The notes: generated from the letters alone by a model not told the origin. Counted from the first letter of the stretch, positions 8,958-19,241 are shown. The stretch: DNA of 64,000 bases from an endosymbiont 'TC1' of Trimyema compressum (GCF_001584725.1 NZ_CP014606.1:1-64000), one strand, 5' to 3'. Program-made: numbers and translations.

Positions 8958-9522
8958 TGAAAATGGATAATATCTTAGAAGCAATAATAATAAGAAAAGT
9001 ACCCGGTCCTATAAAACAATACAAATTAAAAATAATGAGGAAAGAGATGCCATTTTAACAGCAGCAACCTATGCACCAAGTGGCATGAATAGCCAGTGTT
9101 GGCAATTTACTGCTGTTCAAAATCCTGCTATTTTAAAGGAATTAAATGAAAATGTTATCAGAATATTCCAATCTATAAAAATAACAAATGAAACTAGTTT
9201 AGGGTTAGAAGATATAAAAATGTCAGGAGAAAAAGACTATAATTTTTATTTTAATGCGCCCGCTTTGGTAATTGCTTCAGCACCTAAAGATTATGAAAAT
9301 AAAATTGCTGATTGTTCCTTGGCTTTAGAAAATATTTTTCTTCAGGCAACAGAATTAAATATTGGTTCTTGTTGGGTGAGTCAGTTGACAAATTTGTGTA
9401 ATGAACATTATGTTCGTAGAGTATTGGATAAAATTGAAATTCCAGAAGACCATCAAGTAATTGGTTGTGCTACTTTAGGCTATAGCAATGAGTCGGAAGA
9501 AGTTGAGATTCATCGTAATTAA
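8958..9522 (+). pseudogene. Nitroreductase-family protein, frameshifted
   Basis: FMN-dependent nitroreductase fold, about 188 codons if repaired. The start ATG at 8958 reads MKMDNILEAIIIRK. The canonical next residues (S)TRSYKTIQIKNEERDAILTAATYAPSG appear in another frame from about 8998 and continue to 9522. One A missing from the AAAA run near 8993-8996 explains the break. The rest (PSGMNSQCWQF, GSCWVSQL, the C-terminal CATLGY) is well conserved, so the lesion is recent, or a sequencing error. Lies ten bases after the kinase, probably in its operon. Confidence 0.85.
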
Positions 9523-9569
9523 AATGTTATTCATATTATTGACTAATTTAAGAAATATAAGTTTTGTTT

Positions 9570-9602
9570 TAGAAGCTACTATATATAGTAGCTTCTATTT
9601 TT
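9570..9602 (+). terminator. Rho-independent terminator after the nitroreductase
   Basis: Perfect 14-base stem TAGAAGCTACTATA / TATAGTAGCTTCTA followed by TTTTT. Confidence 0.85.
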
Positions 9603-9691
9603 ATACTTATTATCGAAATAAGTTATTTTAAAGGTTAAGATAAAGTCAATGATTAATTAAAATATAAAATAAATGTAAATAGAGTTAAATA

Positions 9692-10349
9692 ATGTTAGAA
9701 GAAGTTCTCGTATTTTGGAAAAATCTTTCTGAAAAAGAAAAAGCTACTATTAATAATAATACGACTCTTTTAAATTATAAAAAAGGAGAAAGTATTCACA
9801 GCCCCTTAAATGAGTGTACTGGCTTTATAGTTGTTCAAAAAGGAATACTAAGAGTATATATATTGTCTGAAGAAGGAAAAGAGATTACTTTATTTAGGGT
9901 CAATAAAGCGAGGTATGTGTTTTATCGGCATCTTGCTTGTTAAAAAATATTACATTTGATGTGTATATTAATGCTGAGGAAGACTCAGATGTACTACTCA
10001 TTAATCCAACTGTATTTTCTCAAATAATGGAGAAAAATATTTATGTTGAGAATTATATTTTAAAGGCTACTGCTGAGAAATTTTCTAATATTATTAAAGG
10101 GATGGAAAATATGCTTTTTTAACTTTTGATAAAAGACTGGCTATGTTTCTACTAGAAGAAATAGGTAATAGTGATTCATTAACTATTTATTTTACTCATG
10201 AGCAAATTGCTAAAAATATAGGTAGTGCTCGTGAGGTTGTCACGCGAACATTAAAAGAATTTTTAAAAAAGGGCTTAGTCGAATTACATAGAGGGCGGGT
10301 TAAAATACTCGATGTTGAACAATTACAAAATTTAGTTAATAATTATTAA
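9692..10349 (+). pseudogene. Crp/Fnr-family regulator, two frameshifts
   Basis: Three adjoining frames together give a complete regulator of about 220 residues. The cyclic-nucleotide-binding-like domain (GFIVVQKGILRVYILSEEGKEITLF...) runs into CVLSASCLLKNITFDVYI in another frame from about 9910; one G is probably missing near 9908. The second break is in the T run at 10115-10120 (one T short), after which the helix-turn-helix follows (FTHEQIAKNIGSAREVVTRTLKEF). The cysteines near CVLSASC resemble the redox-active CRP-like proteins of Clostridia, but no FNR-type iron-sulfur cysteine set is visible. Confidence 0.85.
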
Positions 10350-10362
10350 TATAGCTTCAGAA

Positions 10363-10396
10363 AAAAAAGAAGGTAACAGCTGTTACCTTCTTTTTT
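10363..10396. terminator. Bidirectional terminator between the Crp/Fnr relic and trxA
   Basis: Long perfect inverted repeat centred on AACAGCTGTT (arms GAAGGTAACAG / CTGTTACCTTC), bordered by A8 on one side and T6 on the other, so it ends both convergent genes. Confidence 0.9.
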
Positions 10397-10415
10397 AATA
10401 ATTATTTAGAGTTTA

Positions 10416-10721
10416 TTATTTTAGCATTTCCAAAATAGCCTCTTTAGGCCGAACACCTGAAACACGGTTTACTATTTGCCCTTCTTTCACTACTGCTAAA
10501 GTTGGGATACTCATTATCTGAAAAGAAGCAGCTAATTCTGATTCCTTATCTACATTTATTTTTACAACTTTAATATCGCTATTTTCTTTTGCAATTTCAT
10601 CAATAATAGGGGAAATCATTTTACATGGACCACACCATGCTGCCCAAAAATCTATAAGCACCGGTTTTTCAGATTTTATAACTTCTAAATCAAAATTTTC
10701 TTTTGTTACTGTTAGTGGCAT
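10416..10721 (-). CDS. trxA: Thioredoxin
   Basis: About 101 aa. Active-site WCGPC at residues 29-33 in the standard FWAAWCGPCKM context; the cis-proline SIPTL motif lies near 72-76. I choose the ATG at 10721 (MPLTVTK) because AAGGAG is spaced eight bases upstream; an in-frame GTG three codons earlier is less likely. Cytosolic disulfide reductant. Stand-alone gene with a shared terminator. Intact. Confidence 0.95.
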   Translation of the reverse strand: MPLTVTKENFDLEVIKSEKPVLIDFWAAWCGPCKMISPIIDEIAKENSDIKVVKINVDKESELAASFQIMSIPTLAVVKEGQIVNRVSGVRPKEAILEMLK

Positions 10722-10844
10722 TTTTATCACTCCTTATCTTTAGATATATAACAACATCCTTGAGAAATGAATTCTGTAAATTAGTCACATATTGAATATT
10801 GATTTTATAATTATAATAATTATAAATATATATAGCATATAATA

Positions 10845-10873
10845 TTGTTATGAATATCCAATTATGGTATAAT
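10845..10873 (+). promoter_or_regulatory. Strong sigma-A promoter of the surface-protein relic
   Basis: TTGTTA (10845-10850) and TATAAT (10868-10873) with a 17-base spacer and an extended TGG just before the -10. It points at the broken surface protein gene, so the promoter has outlived its gene. Confidence 0.65.
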
Positions 10874-10931
10874 AAAAAAGCATGAAGAAAAGACTGTAAA
10901 GTATGCAAATAAATATAAAGAAGGTAAGAAA

Positions 10932-12511
10932 TATGAAGCAGATGAAAAAATTATTATTTTGATATTTTTAGTTAGCTTGCTACTGGGTATTTTTTTACCA
11001 GTCTCAACTGTAATAGCCAATGAAGAAAAGCTTGAAATTGTAAAAAATGGTGATTATTTTCCTAAAGATCAAGCAAGCAGTTTGCTGGTTGATAAAGATG
11101 GTAATGACTTACAAAATATACAAAAAGGAAAAGGCTTATATGAATTAGAACAAGTTGGCATTACTAGATATCGTCATAAAGTTAGTATTGAGTATTATTC
11201 AGGAGATTACCTTAATAGTAGCTTAATTGGCATAGATGAGGGTTATGCTGATTATGGAGATTATGTAAGTGATTATATGTTGAAAATTCCAGCAATCAAT
11301 GCAAAATTTGGTGTTAGTATTCCTACAAATTATAAATTAGCACCTTATAGTAAAACTGATAGAAGTGTCTATTAAAAAATTCCAGCATATACAGGCACTG
11401 ATGAAATTATAACAGTAAAAGTATTAGCAGCTGAGGTCAAAAAATACAGTGTTTCAGCAGCGAAGTACCAGAATAGTCAAGATTTAGCTGAACAGCCAAA
11501 TCCTATTGGCAAAAGCAAAACAAATATTGAAGCTTAACTGAGTATTGGAAAGTAAATGAACTATCTATAGACTTCAGTGCAGTTGTTGGTCAAGAAATAG
11601 ATTTTAAAGAAGTTGGTCAATTTACGGATACTTATGTAGCAGGTTCAAGAGTTGGTGATTTAAAATATTTTGGGATGTATGATGCCAATGGAAATTTTAC
11701 TGAAACAAGTACATTTATTGTACCATCTGGATTAACAGGAACCGTTTATTTAGCAGGATTTTATGCAGTGGACGATTTAGGGGAACACCTGCTGTAAAGC
11801 CAAGCTATAGTAGCTCTATAACAAGTGGTGCTGGTGTTGGCTTTGCCGGTGATGAAATGACATGGAAATCAGAAAAAGTAAGCGAAATTCTTTTTACATC
11901 AAATGGTACAAATTTTCAGAAGTTGTCAGCTTATCCATTTCATTTAGCAGCAGATCCATTTGATAATCCTGAGTATCCAGCAACATACTGGACACCAGCA
12001 AACTTTGCTTTAGGTCATAAAATTGAGTTAACATATTATTATAATCAATCTGGAACTATTGACAGTATATATACTGTCAATTTTGAATCAAATGGCGGTA
12101 GTCCTGTCCAAGCAATAGAAAATGTTGATGAATGTACATTAATAGTTGCTCCAGATGCTCCTTACTCACAGCGGGCATAGTTTTGCTGGATGGCATAAAG
12201 AAGCAACTCTTGAAAATAAATGGGACTTTGATAATGATGTTGTTAATACTGATATAACGCTTCATGCAAAATGGCTTCCAACTGAAAATCAAGAAAATAG
12301 TGGAACAATATCTTCAGAGAATAACAATGAAAAAAATCAAGGTTCTTCTGCAAATAATTTAATTAAATCAAAATCTTCAATCAATTTAGCCAAAACAGGT
12401 AATAATAATATTTTAGTAAGTAGTATGACATCATTATTATTTGGTCTTGTTATTGTAATAGTTGGATTAAATAGTTTCAGAAAAAAAGAGATCATAACAA
12501 ATAGAATATAA
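10932..12511 (+). pseudogene. Sortase-anchored surface protein with InlB B-repeat, degraded
   Basis: Joining the frames gives: a signal peptide (MKQMKKL, hydrophobic LVSLLLGIFLPVSTVIA, broken near 10953), a long extracellular region, one Listeria-Bacteroides (InlB B) repeat (VNFESNGGSP...FAGWHKEATLENKWDF...LHAKW, about 12076-12283), a low-complexity linker, and a sorting signal LAKTG (about 12390) with a hydrophobic span and basic tail RKKEIITNRI. Defects: an in-frame TAA at 11373 (CAA to TAA likely) and frameshifts near 10953, 11535, 11780 and 12165. Multiple hits rule out one sequencing slip. It was probably an adhesin-type wall protein. Confidence 0.85.
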
Positions 12512-12513
12512 AT

Positions 12514-12552
12514 AAAAAAGAGAATATACTGCACTTAGATATTCTCTTTTTT
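12514..12552 (+). terminator. Terminator after the surface-protein relic
   Basis: AAAAAAGAGAATAT / ATATTCTCTTTTTT hairpin with an 11-base loop. Confidence 0.85.
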
Positions 12553-12925
12553 ATTTCCTGTTTGAAAGTATTATTTGATAGAAAATATCTCTTTTAGAAT
12601 AGATTTCAAGATAAGGAGCATTGATGCTTTTATATCCAGAATTTGGAAAGCATTTAGTAAATATCCTTTTCTAAACAGCAATCATAGCATTGGGAATGGA
12701 CCTACTACTTTAAATACAGACCAATCAAGGGCAGGAATATCCAGACTCTCTTAGTTATCGGCAACATTTTTATTAAAATTTACACATATAAAATAAAAAT
12801 ATGTATCATCTTGATTTTTTGAATTTGCTTTTTTAAATCAAGTACTGTAAATGCTCTTTATTAATTTCATTTGCTTGTTTATGACGTTACGTAATGAGTT
12901 ATACTAGTATATAGGAGGTGTAAGT
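12553..12925. promoter_or_regulatory. Gene-free stretch with a candidate MerR operator
   Basis: No coding sequence that I can support. Near its end lies the partly palindromic CGTTACGTAATG (about 12885-12896), followed by TATACT at 12900-12905 and AGGAGGTG before the MerR gene. MerR-family activators bind a dyad between -35 and -10, so this may be the autoregulatory site. The -35 is not clear, so confidence is low. Confidence 0.35.
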
Positions 12926-13729
12926 ATGGAAAAGAATAGAGCAATTCCTGAAGGATATATGATTGTTGGAGAGCTAGCAAGGAAAATGAATACGACTGTG
13001 CGTACTTTGCAATATTATGATAAAGAGAATCTACTTCCTCCCTCAGCTGAAAGCTTGGGACGACGACGACTTTATACAGATAAAGATCTCATTCTTCTTC
13101 ATTAAATTCAGTCTATGAAATATTTAGGCTTTACATTAGATGATATTAAAAACAGACTTGTACTTCTTGATACTCCTGAAGATGTAGCTGTTGCATTAGA
13201 AGAACAGGCAAAAGCAGTTAGGGAAAAGATTACATCTTTATCAGATGTTTTACAGGCTATTGAAAAATTGCGTTTAGAAACAATGCAAATGAAAACCGTA
13301 GATTTCAAGAGGCATTCTGATATTGTTGTAAATTTGCAGATGAAAAATCAGTTTTATGGATTGATTAAACATTTTGATGATCAGGTACTGGATCAGATTC
13401 GTAATCGCTTTAATATGGAAAGCGGTACAGCAATCATGAATACCATGTGTAAGTTGTGTGATAAATCAGAGGAGCTTCAAAATAAAGAAAGACCATCAGA
13501 AAGTGAGGAGGGGCAGATTCTTGCTAAAGAATGGTGGGACATGGTTATGAAATTTACTGATGGAGATATGTCTTTGTTACCTTCACTTATGAAATTAGCT
13601 GAAAGCAAAGATGGTGAAAATGATAACTGGAGCGCTAAATGGAAAACGCTAAGGCCTTATTTAGAAAAAGCGCTGGAAATTTATTTTACTAACCTTAACG
13701 ACAATCCCTTTGAGGAGCCAGAACAATGA
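12926..13729 (+). pseudogene. MerR-family activator with TipAS-like domain, in-frame stop
   Basis: 267 codons in one frame, interrupted only by TAA at 13103-13105. The N-terminal MerR helix-turn-helix reads VGELARKMNTTVRTLQYYDKENLLPPS...RLYTDKDLILLH, stop, IQSMKYLGFTLDDIK; the family expects glutamine (CAA) at the stop. A coiled-coil dimer helix follows, then a ligand-binding region resembling TipAS (about residues 140-265) that senses thiopeptide-like drugs in relatives. Good AGGAGG before the ATG. The downstream ABC genes overlap (ATGA) and are its likely targets. Confidence 0.85.
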
Positions 13730-14424
13730 TAGAAATGAATAATATTGCTAAAAGCTTTGCTGGGAAATCTGTGTTGTCCAATGTAACCTATGAGGTGAAA
13801 GAACAGGAAATTTTTGGCTTAATTGGACCCTCTAGTTCAGGTAAAACCACTATTATCAATATTCTTCACATCAGCTTAATAGGGATAAGGGTAACTATAA
13901 AATTGGAGCCTCTCCTTTTGAAATAGGTCTTATGCTAGATGAAGATGGATTATACACCCGTTTAAATTGTATTGAAAATTTAAATGTATTTGCTGAAATA
14001 TATGGTATTTCTCAGAAAAAAATCACTTGAAGCACTGCAAAGTGTTGGACTTGAAGAGGTATCAAAGAAAGCTGTTCACACATTATCTAAAGGTATGCGT
14101 CAACGGCTGGCATTAGCAAGAGCAACTTTACATGAACCTAAAATCTTGTTTTTTGACGAGCCAACAAGTGGTCTTGATCCTACAACAGCTCGTGGTATTC
14201 ATAAACTGATACAGAATTTGCGCAAAAAAGGAGCAACTATATTTCTAACGACTCACAATATGGAAGAAGCTGCTAACCTTTGCGACAAGGTAGCACTTTT
14301 ACATAATGGCAGAATTATTGAGCGAGGAGCACCATATGAAATATGCAAACGACACAATGCTATAAAAACGGTGCCAGATCTAGAGTCGGTTTTCATTAAA
14401 CTGACAGGAGTTGAAATAGAATGA
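13726..14424 (+). pseudogene. ABC-2 type transporter ATPase, frameshifted
   Basis: Walker A GPSSSGKTTI is in the first frame, then the reading shifts near 13867. The middle (DEDGLYTRLNCIENLNVFAEIYG) lies in a second frame up to about 14030, and the signature LSKGMRQRLALARA, Walker B ILFFDEPTSGLDP and H-loop TTHNMEEA in a third. Two indels are needed; the second looks like an extra T at about 14030. Start overlaps the MerR stop. It probably powered drug efflux with the following permease. Confidence 0.85.
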
Positions 14425-15115
14425 AAAGCATAAAATCTATTTTTATTAAGCAGGCCAAAGATACTTTAAAGATGCCAATGGTATTGATACAGTTTATTAT
14501 TTATCCTGTAGTGGCTTTTATTATGACAGAGCTTATTGCAAAATCCAATGAAGCTATCTCCAATAACCTTTTTGTTACAATGATGGTAGCTATTTTTGCT
14601 GGAATGGCTCTCATTACTTCAACTGCAGGGGTTATAGCAGAAGATATTGAAAAGAAAAGTCTTCGTTTTCTTGTTATGGCCGGCGTAAAGCCCCGTGAAT
14701 ATTTAATTGGTACAGGTGGATTTATCTTTCTTGCAGGCCTAATTGTATCCGTTGTTTTTGGTTTCATTGGTTCCTTTACTGTTTTAGAATTTACGAAATT
14801 TTTTTAATTTTAATCCTTTGCGTCATGACTTACATCATACTTGGTGTATCTATTGGTATGCTGGCTAAAAATCAGCAGGTGGCTACTGCTGATAGTGTGC
14901 CTATAGCTATGAGTTTAGGATTTATTCCCATGATTGCTAACTTTAATGAACCAGTGGAAAAATTGGCAGGATTTCTTTACACACAACAGCTAAATGTAAT
15001 TGTTAATGACTTTTCAGCTAATTTTATACAAGCAATAACTATCATTGGCATCAATATTGCTATGCTCTTTAATTTGTTTATTGTGGCATATAAGAAAAAT
15101 GGATTAAAAGGATGA
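14421..15115 (+). pseudogene. ABC-2 type transporter permease, frameshifted
   Basis: Hydrophobic protein of about 231 residues with about six membrane spans once repaired. The break is in the T run at about 14799-14805 (one T short): EFTKFF continues as LILILCVMTYIILGVSIGMLAKNQQ in the next frame. Overlaps the ATPase stop by four bases, so MerR, ATPase and permease form one operon. Only one lesion, in a homopolymer, so this gene alone could be a read error; its two upstream partners are clearly broken. Confidence 0.8.
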
Positions 15116-15159
15116 GCCTAAAGCGCAAAAAAAGAACTTTTATGTAATTGAATATTAGA

Positions 15160-15345
15160 ATGGGAAAAAATCTTCTAAAAGTATTTTGTTGCTTTTTATT
15201 ATAATGTTTTTTCATAGCAATTAATCTACTATTGAACATTGGGACAGAAGAAAGGACTTTACAGTTTATAATAATTCTAGCTAGAATATTTTGTATTTTG
15301 ACTGTTGAGATATCTGTTTTACAGTACTGTAAAAGGAAAGAATAA
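15160..15345 (+). pseudogene. Small hydrophobic protein with in-frame TAA
   Basis: A 61-codon reading frame (MGKNLLKVFCCFLL, stop, CFFIAINLLLNIG...QYCKRKE) with two hydrophobic segments and one internal TAA at 15202-15204. No family recognised. It trails the broken ABC operon and may be its last gene. Without the stop it would be a plausible two-span membrane protein; it may also be chance. Confidence 0.35.
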
Positions 15346-15556
15346 TTATAGTATGGGGGATTTTAAAAGGATTTTAAAGAATTGTGCTTTTAACAATAGA
15401 AATATGCATAGTCATCGTAGTTATAAATGTTTTTAAATCAAAAAAATATAATAAAAGTGTTGTATATGATAAATCTATATGTTAGAATAATAGGTACACG
15501 AAAGAGAATAATGAGTGAAATTCATAAAGAAATACAGAAGAAAGAGGTGAGCATTC

Positions 15557-15766
15557 ATGAAGAAAGGAATTCACCCAGAATACAAACAAACAACGATTAC
15601 CTGTGCGTGCGGCAACGTTATTAATACAGGTTCAACAAAAGAAAATTTAAAAATTGAGGTTTGTTCTGCTTGTCATCCATTCTACACAGGTGCAAAATCT
15701 AGAATGGTAGATAAAGGCGGCCGGGTAGAGAGATTTAAGAAAAAATACGAGAAAAAAGCACAATAA
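15557..15766 (+). CDS. rpmE: 50S ribosomal protein L31, zinc-binding type
   Basis: 69 aa. Two cysteine pairs typical of the C+ form: CACGN near 16-20 and [10 protein letters not shown] near 37-46. ATG with GAGGTGA upstream. A longer overlapping frame from 15427 is not coding. First gene of the 18-kb housekeeping block and followed by a terminator-like hairpin. Confidence 0.97.
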   Translation: MKKGIHPEYKQTTITCACGNVINTGSTKENLKIEVCSACHPFYTGAKSRMVDKGGRVERFKKKYEKKAQ

Positions 15767-15770
15767 TAAT

Positions 15771-15806
15771 AAAGGGAAGCGCTTAATGGGGCTTCCTTTT
15801 GTTTTT
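15771..15806 (+). terminator. Terminator-like hairpin after rpmE
   Basis: GGAAGC / GCTTCC stem with a 10-base loop, followed by TTTTGTTTTTT. The stem is short, so some read-through into prfA is likely. Confidence 0.6.
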
Positions 15807-15831
15807 TATTTATATATTAAGGAGAAATATT

Positions 15832-16899
15832 ATGCTAGAAAAACTAAAAAGTATAGAAGAAAAGTATGAGGCTATTAGTCAAGAACTAATGAATCCTAAT
15901 ATTGCTAGTGATCATAAAGCCTATCAAAAGTTAATGAAAAGCCATAAGAGCATGGAAAATGTTGTTCAGGCCTTTAGAAGATATCAGGTTGTAGATTCAG
16001 AAATTACAGATACTGAAAGTCTTTTAGAAATTGAAACTGACAAAAGTATGAAGGAAATGGTTGAAGACGAATTAAAGGAATTAAAAGAAGAGAGAATTAA
16101 ACTGGAAGAAGAGTTAAAAGTTTTACTTTTACCTAAAGACCCTAATGATGACAAGAGTGTTATTATTGAAATTAGAGGAGGGGCTGGTGGCAATGAGGCT
16201 GCATTATTTGCTGGCGATCTTTTCAGAATGTACAGCCGTTTTGCTGAAAGTAAAAACTGGAAAATAGATATTTTAGATTCTCATGAAAATGATGTTGGAG
16301 GCTATAAGGAAATTGTTTTTTCTATTGAGGGACAAGGGACTTATAGTCAATTGAAGTATGAAAGTGGTGTCCATAGAGTCCAGAGAATTCCAACTACAGA
16401 ATCAGGTGGCCGTATTCATACCTCAACAGTAACAGTTGCTGTTTTACCTGAGGCTGAGGAAGTAGACGTAGATATTAATCCTAATGATGTTCGTGTTGAT
16501 TTATTCTGTTCTAGTGGACCAGGAGGACAGTCTGTTAATACAACTCAGTCCGCTGTTCGCTTAACTCACGTTCCAAGTGGTATAGTGGTTTCTTGTCAGG
16601 ACGAAAAGAGTCAGCATAAGAATAAGGACAAAGCTATGAAGGTTTTAAGGGCTAGACTTTATGAAAAGACTATGGAAGAAGAAGCAGCAAAAATTGCTAG
16701 TGAAAGAAAAAGCCAAGTTGGTACAGGTGATAGAAGTGAGAGAATTAGAACCTATAACTTTCCTCAAAATAGAATTACGGACCACCGTATTGGTTTAACA
16801 ATTCACCGTTTAGATGGTTTTCTTGAAGGTGATTTAGAAGAAATTATCAATGCTTTAATTACAACCAATCAAGCAGAAAGATTAAAAGAATCTGTTTAA
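15832..16899 (+). CDS. prfA: Peptide chain release factor 1
   Basis: 355 aa. The GGQ peptidyl-tRNA hydrolysis motif is in [18 protein letters not shown] near residues 227-244. The codon-recognition PxT motif appears as [14 protein letters not shown] near 183-196. ATG at 15832 has AAGGAG upstream; an earlier in-frame start is not supported. Terminates at UAA/UAG. Its glutamine is the methylation target of the next gene, prmC, one base downstream. Intact. Confidence 0.98.
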   Translation: MLEKLKSIEEKYEAISQELMNPNIASDHKAYQKLMKSHKSMENVVQAFRRYQVVDSEITDTESLLEIETDKSMKEMVEDELKELKEERIKLEEELKVLLLPKDPNDDKSVIIEIRGGAGGNEAALFAGDLFRMYSRFAESKNWKIDILDSHENDVGGYKEIVFSIEGQGTYSQLKYESGVHRVQRIPTTESGGRIHTSTVTVAVLPEAEEVDVDINPNDVRVDLFCSSGPGGQSVNTTQSAVRLTHVPSGIVVSCQDEKSQHKNKDKAMKVLRARLYEKTMEEEAAKIASERKSQVGTGDRSERIRTYNFPQNRITDHRIGLTIHRLDGFLEGDLEEIINALITTNQAERLKESV

Positions 16900-16900
16900 G

Positions 16901-17742
16901 ATGACTATTTATGATTTATTAAAAGAAGCTAAAAAAAAGCTAAGGCAGTGGGTTATTGTGGAACAGAAGTGGAAGCTATTTTAGCGGATGTCTTAAATAA
17001 AGAAAGAGTTTACTTACATATGCATGGCGAAAAAAATGTAGATTCATTAATTGAGAGTACTTTTTTAAAAAAGATAGATATGCTTGAAGCTGGCTATCCT
17101 TTTCACTATGTTATGGGAAAAAAAGAGTGGATGGGATTGGATTTTTTAGTCAATGAAGCTACTTTAATACCAAGAGAAGATACGCGAATTTTATTGGAAG
17201 CTATTCTATCCTTGAAAGATAAGGCGAGCAATCCTGTTTTAGTCGAAATTGGCACAGGTTCTGGTATTCTACCTGTCCTTGTCAAGAAAAATTGGGAAGA
17301 TAGTGTGATTTACACAGTTGAGGTTAATGAAACAACGTTAGCTGTCGCTAAGGCAAATTTTAAAAACCATCATGTTGAGATTAGAGCTTTAAAAGGGGAT
17401 TTTTTAGAACCTTTAAAAGAAAGAAACATAACTTGTAAGGTGCTTTTTTCAAATCCGCCTTACATCAGTAAGGAAGAAATGGAAGTTTTAGATGCTTCAG
17501 TAAAAAAAGAACCTTATGGGGCATTTTTTGGTGGTGAAGATGGATTGGATTATTACAGACGTCTAAGTAATGAGTATTCCTTAGTTTTAGAAAAATCAGG
17601 TTATTTGATTGTAGAAATAGGCTGGTTGCAAGGTTTAGCTGTAAAAGAGATTTTTGAAAGTAAAGGGCTCATTCATGTAGCAACTTTTAAGGATGATGGT
17701 AATCGAGATAGAGTTATTATGATGCAGAGGAAATTAAAATGA
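16901..17742 (+). pseudogene. prmC: Release-factor glutamine methyltransferase, one-base frameshift in poly(A)
   Basis: N5-glutamine methyltransferase for the GGQ of release factors, about 280 codons. The start MTIYDLLKEAKKK is followed by an 8-A run (16931-16938); nine As would restore KKKAKAVGYCGTEVEAIL, which opens the second frame. Everything after is conserved: SAM motif VEIGTGSGILPV and catalytic NPPYI. Loss of PrmC slows growth badly in studied bacteria. So either the read is one A short, or poly(A) slippage restores some product, or the gene is lost. Overlaps tsaC by four bases. Confidence 0.85.
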
Positions 17743-18791
17743 AAACAGAGTATTTCAAAGCTTTAGAATCACTGGATAATGTTGCTTTAAACTTAATTAT
17801 AGATGCTTATAAAAAGGGAGAGCTCATTGCTTTTCCTACTGAAACTGTTTATGGCTTAGGCGCAGATGCATTTAATGAAGAAGCAGTTAATTTAGTTTAT
17901 AAAGTTAAGGGACGGCCTAGTGATAATCCCCTTATTTTACATATTGGACAATTATCTCAGCTAGAAGAGATTGTTGAAACTATTCCCGAAAAAGGAAAAT
18001 CTTTAATTAAGGCTTTTTGGCCTGGACCATTAACATTAGTCTTAAACGAAAAGAAAAACTTGTTTCCTAAAAATATAGGTATTAATGGCACTATTGGTGT
18101 AAGAATGCCTAACCAGTTGGTTACAGAAGCTATATTTTCTCAAGGTAATTTAGTTATTGCAGCGCCTAGTGCTAATTTATCAGGGAGACCAAGTCCTACA
18201 ACCGCTAGTCATGTTTTAGAAGACTTAAATGGAAAAATATGGGGAATTATTGATAGTGGGCCTTGTGAAGAAGGAATAGAATCCACCATTGTTTCTCTTG
18301 TTGACACTGAGCCAATACTTTTAAGACCTGGATCAATTACTCAGGAAATGATTGAGGAAATAATTGGACCAATTAAAATAGACGACAGTTTGTTATCGGA
18401 TTATCAAGTTAGGGTAGCTTTAGCGCCTGGTATGAAATATAAGCATTATGCACCTGAGGGTAAAAGCTATATTATTAAACCTAGAGAGTCTAATGATGCC
18501 ATTCTTAAAATAATAGAGAAAGAAAATATTAAGGAAGAAAAAATTGCGTTATTGGTTTTTGAGAATAATAAAAGTCACTATCAAATTAATGCTGGTCATT
18601 TTTTTACCTTAGGAAAAGAGAATAAATTACAAGAAGTTATTCATAATTTCTACAGAGTTCTTAGAGAATGTGATAAACTAGGAGTAGAGCTTTTATTTAT
18701 TGAATCATCTAAAGAGGAAGGTTTAGGTTTTTCTTATATGAATCGTTTAAAAAAAGCTGCTAATTATAACTATTTAGACAAGGGGGATTAA
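17739..18791 (+). CDS. tsaC: L-threonylcarbamoyladenylate synthase (Sua5/YwlC type)
   Basis: Makes threonylcarbamoyl-AMP from threonine, bicarbonate and ATP for t6A37 of tRNA. 350 aa: YrdC domain about 20-210 with the KxR...SxN-type pattern (KVKGRPSDNPL, APSANLSGRPSPT, ESTIV), linker, then a Sua5 C-terminal domain ending near 345. The long form is typical of Bacillota. Coupled to prmC by ATGA overlap. Intact. Confidence 0.95.
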   Translation: MKTEYFKALESLDNVALNLIIDAYKKGELIAFPTETVYGLGADAFNEEAVNLVYKVKGRPSDNPLILHIGQLSQLEEIVETIPEKGKSLIKAFWPGPLTLVLNEKKNLFPKNIGINGTIGVRMPNQLVTEAIFSQGNLVIAAPSANLSGRPSPTTASHVLEDLNGKIWGIIDSGPCEEGIESTIVSLVDTEPILLRPGSITQEMIEEIIGPIKIDDSLLSDYQVRVALAPGMKYKHYAPEGKSYIIKPRESNDAILKIIEKENIKEEKIALLVFENNKSHYQINAGHFFTLGKENKLQEVIHNFYRVLRECDKLGVELLFIESSKEEGLGFSYMNRLKKAANYNYLDKGD

Positions 18792-19241
18792 ATGGTTATC
18801 TTGTTCGTATGTACAGGAAATACATGTAGAAGTCCTATGGCAGAAGTAATGGCTAGGGACTTTTTTACAAAAAAATAATTTAGATATAAAGGTTTTATAA
18901 GCAGGGCTTCAAGGATTAGAAGGGGTACCTGCTAGTTCTCGTGAAAAAGCATTGGAAAATATTGGTTTATCTAGTGAGGATCATAGAAGTCAAGGTCTTA
19001 CATTAGAATTAATTGAAAATACTGATAAAATTTTAACCATGACCAAAGGTCATGAAGAAGCTATCAAGGCTTATTTTTCTGATGTAGAGAAAATTGAAGA
19101 GAAAGCGGAGACCCTAAATTTTTTGCTACAGGCACGGAAGGTGATGTAACAGATCCCTTTATGGGTTCTTTAGCAATATATGAAGTTTGTAGAGATCTTA
19201 TAAAAGAATTAATTGAACAAGGAAGATGGGAGGATATTTAA
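18792..19241 (+). pseudogene. Low-molecular-weight protein phosphatase (YwlE type), degraded
   Basis: The P-loop CTGNTCRSPMAE is intact at the start (CX5R motif). The frame then breaks in the A run 18869-18875, meets an in-frame TAA at 18898-18900 (VL, stop, AGLQG, where serine is expected), runs open, and breaks again in the T run near 19120. Only after that does the catalytic DPF motif (GDVTDPFMGSLAIYEVC) appear. Three lesions mean a true pseudogene. In relatives the enzyme removes phosphate from protein arginine or tyrosine, and the gene sits at exactly this place before rpiB. Confidence 0.88.

Noticed and set aside
8958-10349. Programmed frameshifting in the nitroreductase and Crp/Fnr genes
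   Set aside because: No slippery heptamer with stimulator at the breaks; one-base losses in runs explain them better.
15427-15624. Frame in front of and overlapping rpmE
   Set aside because: Overlaps the L31 gene in another frame and lacks an RBS.
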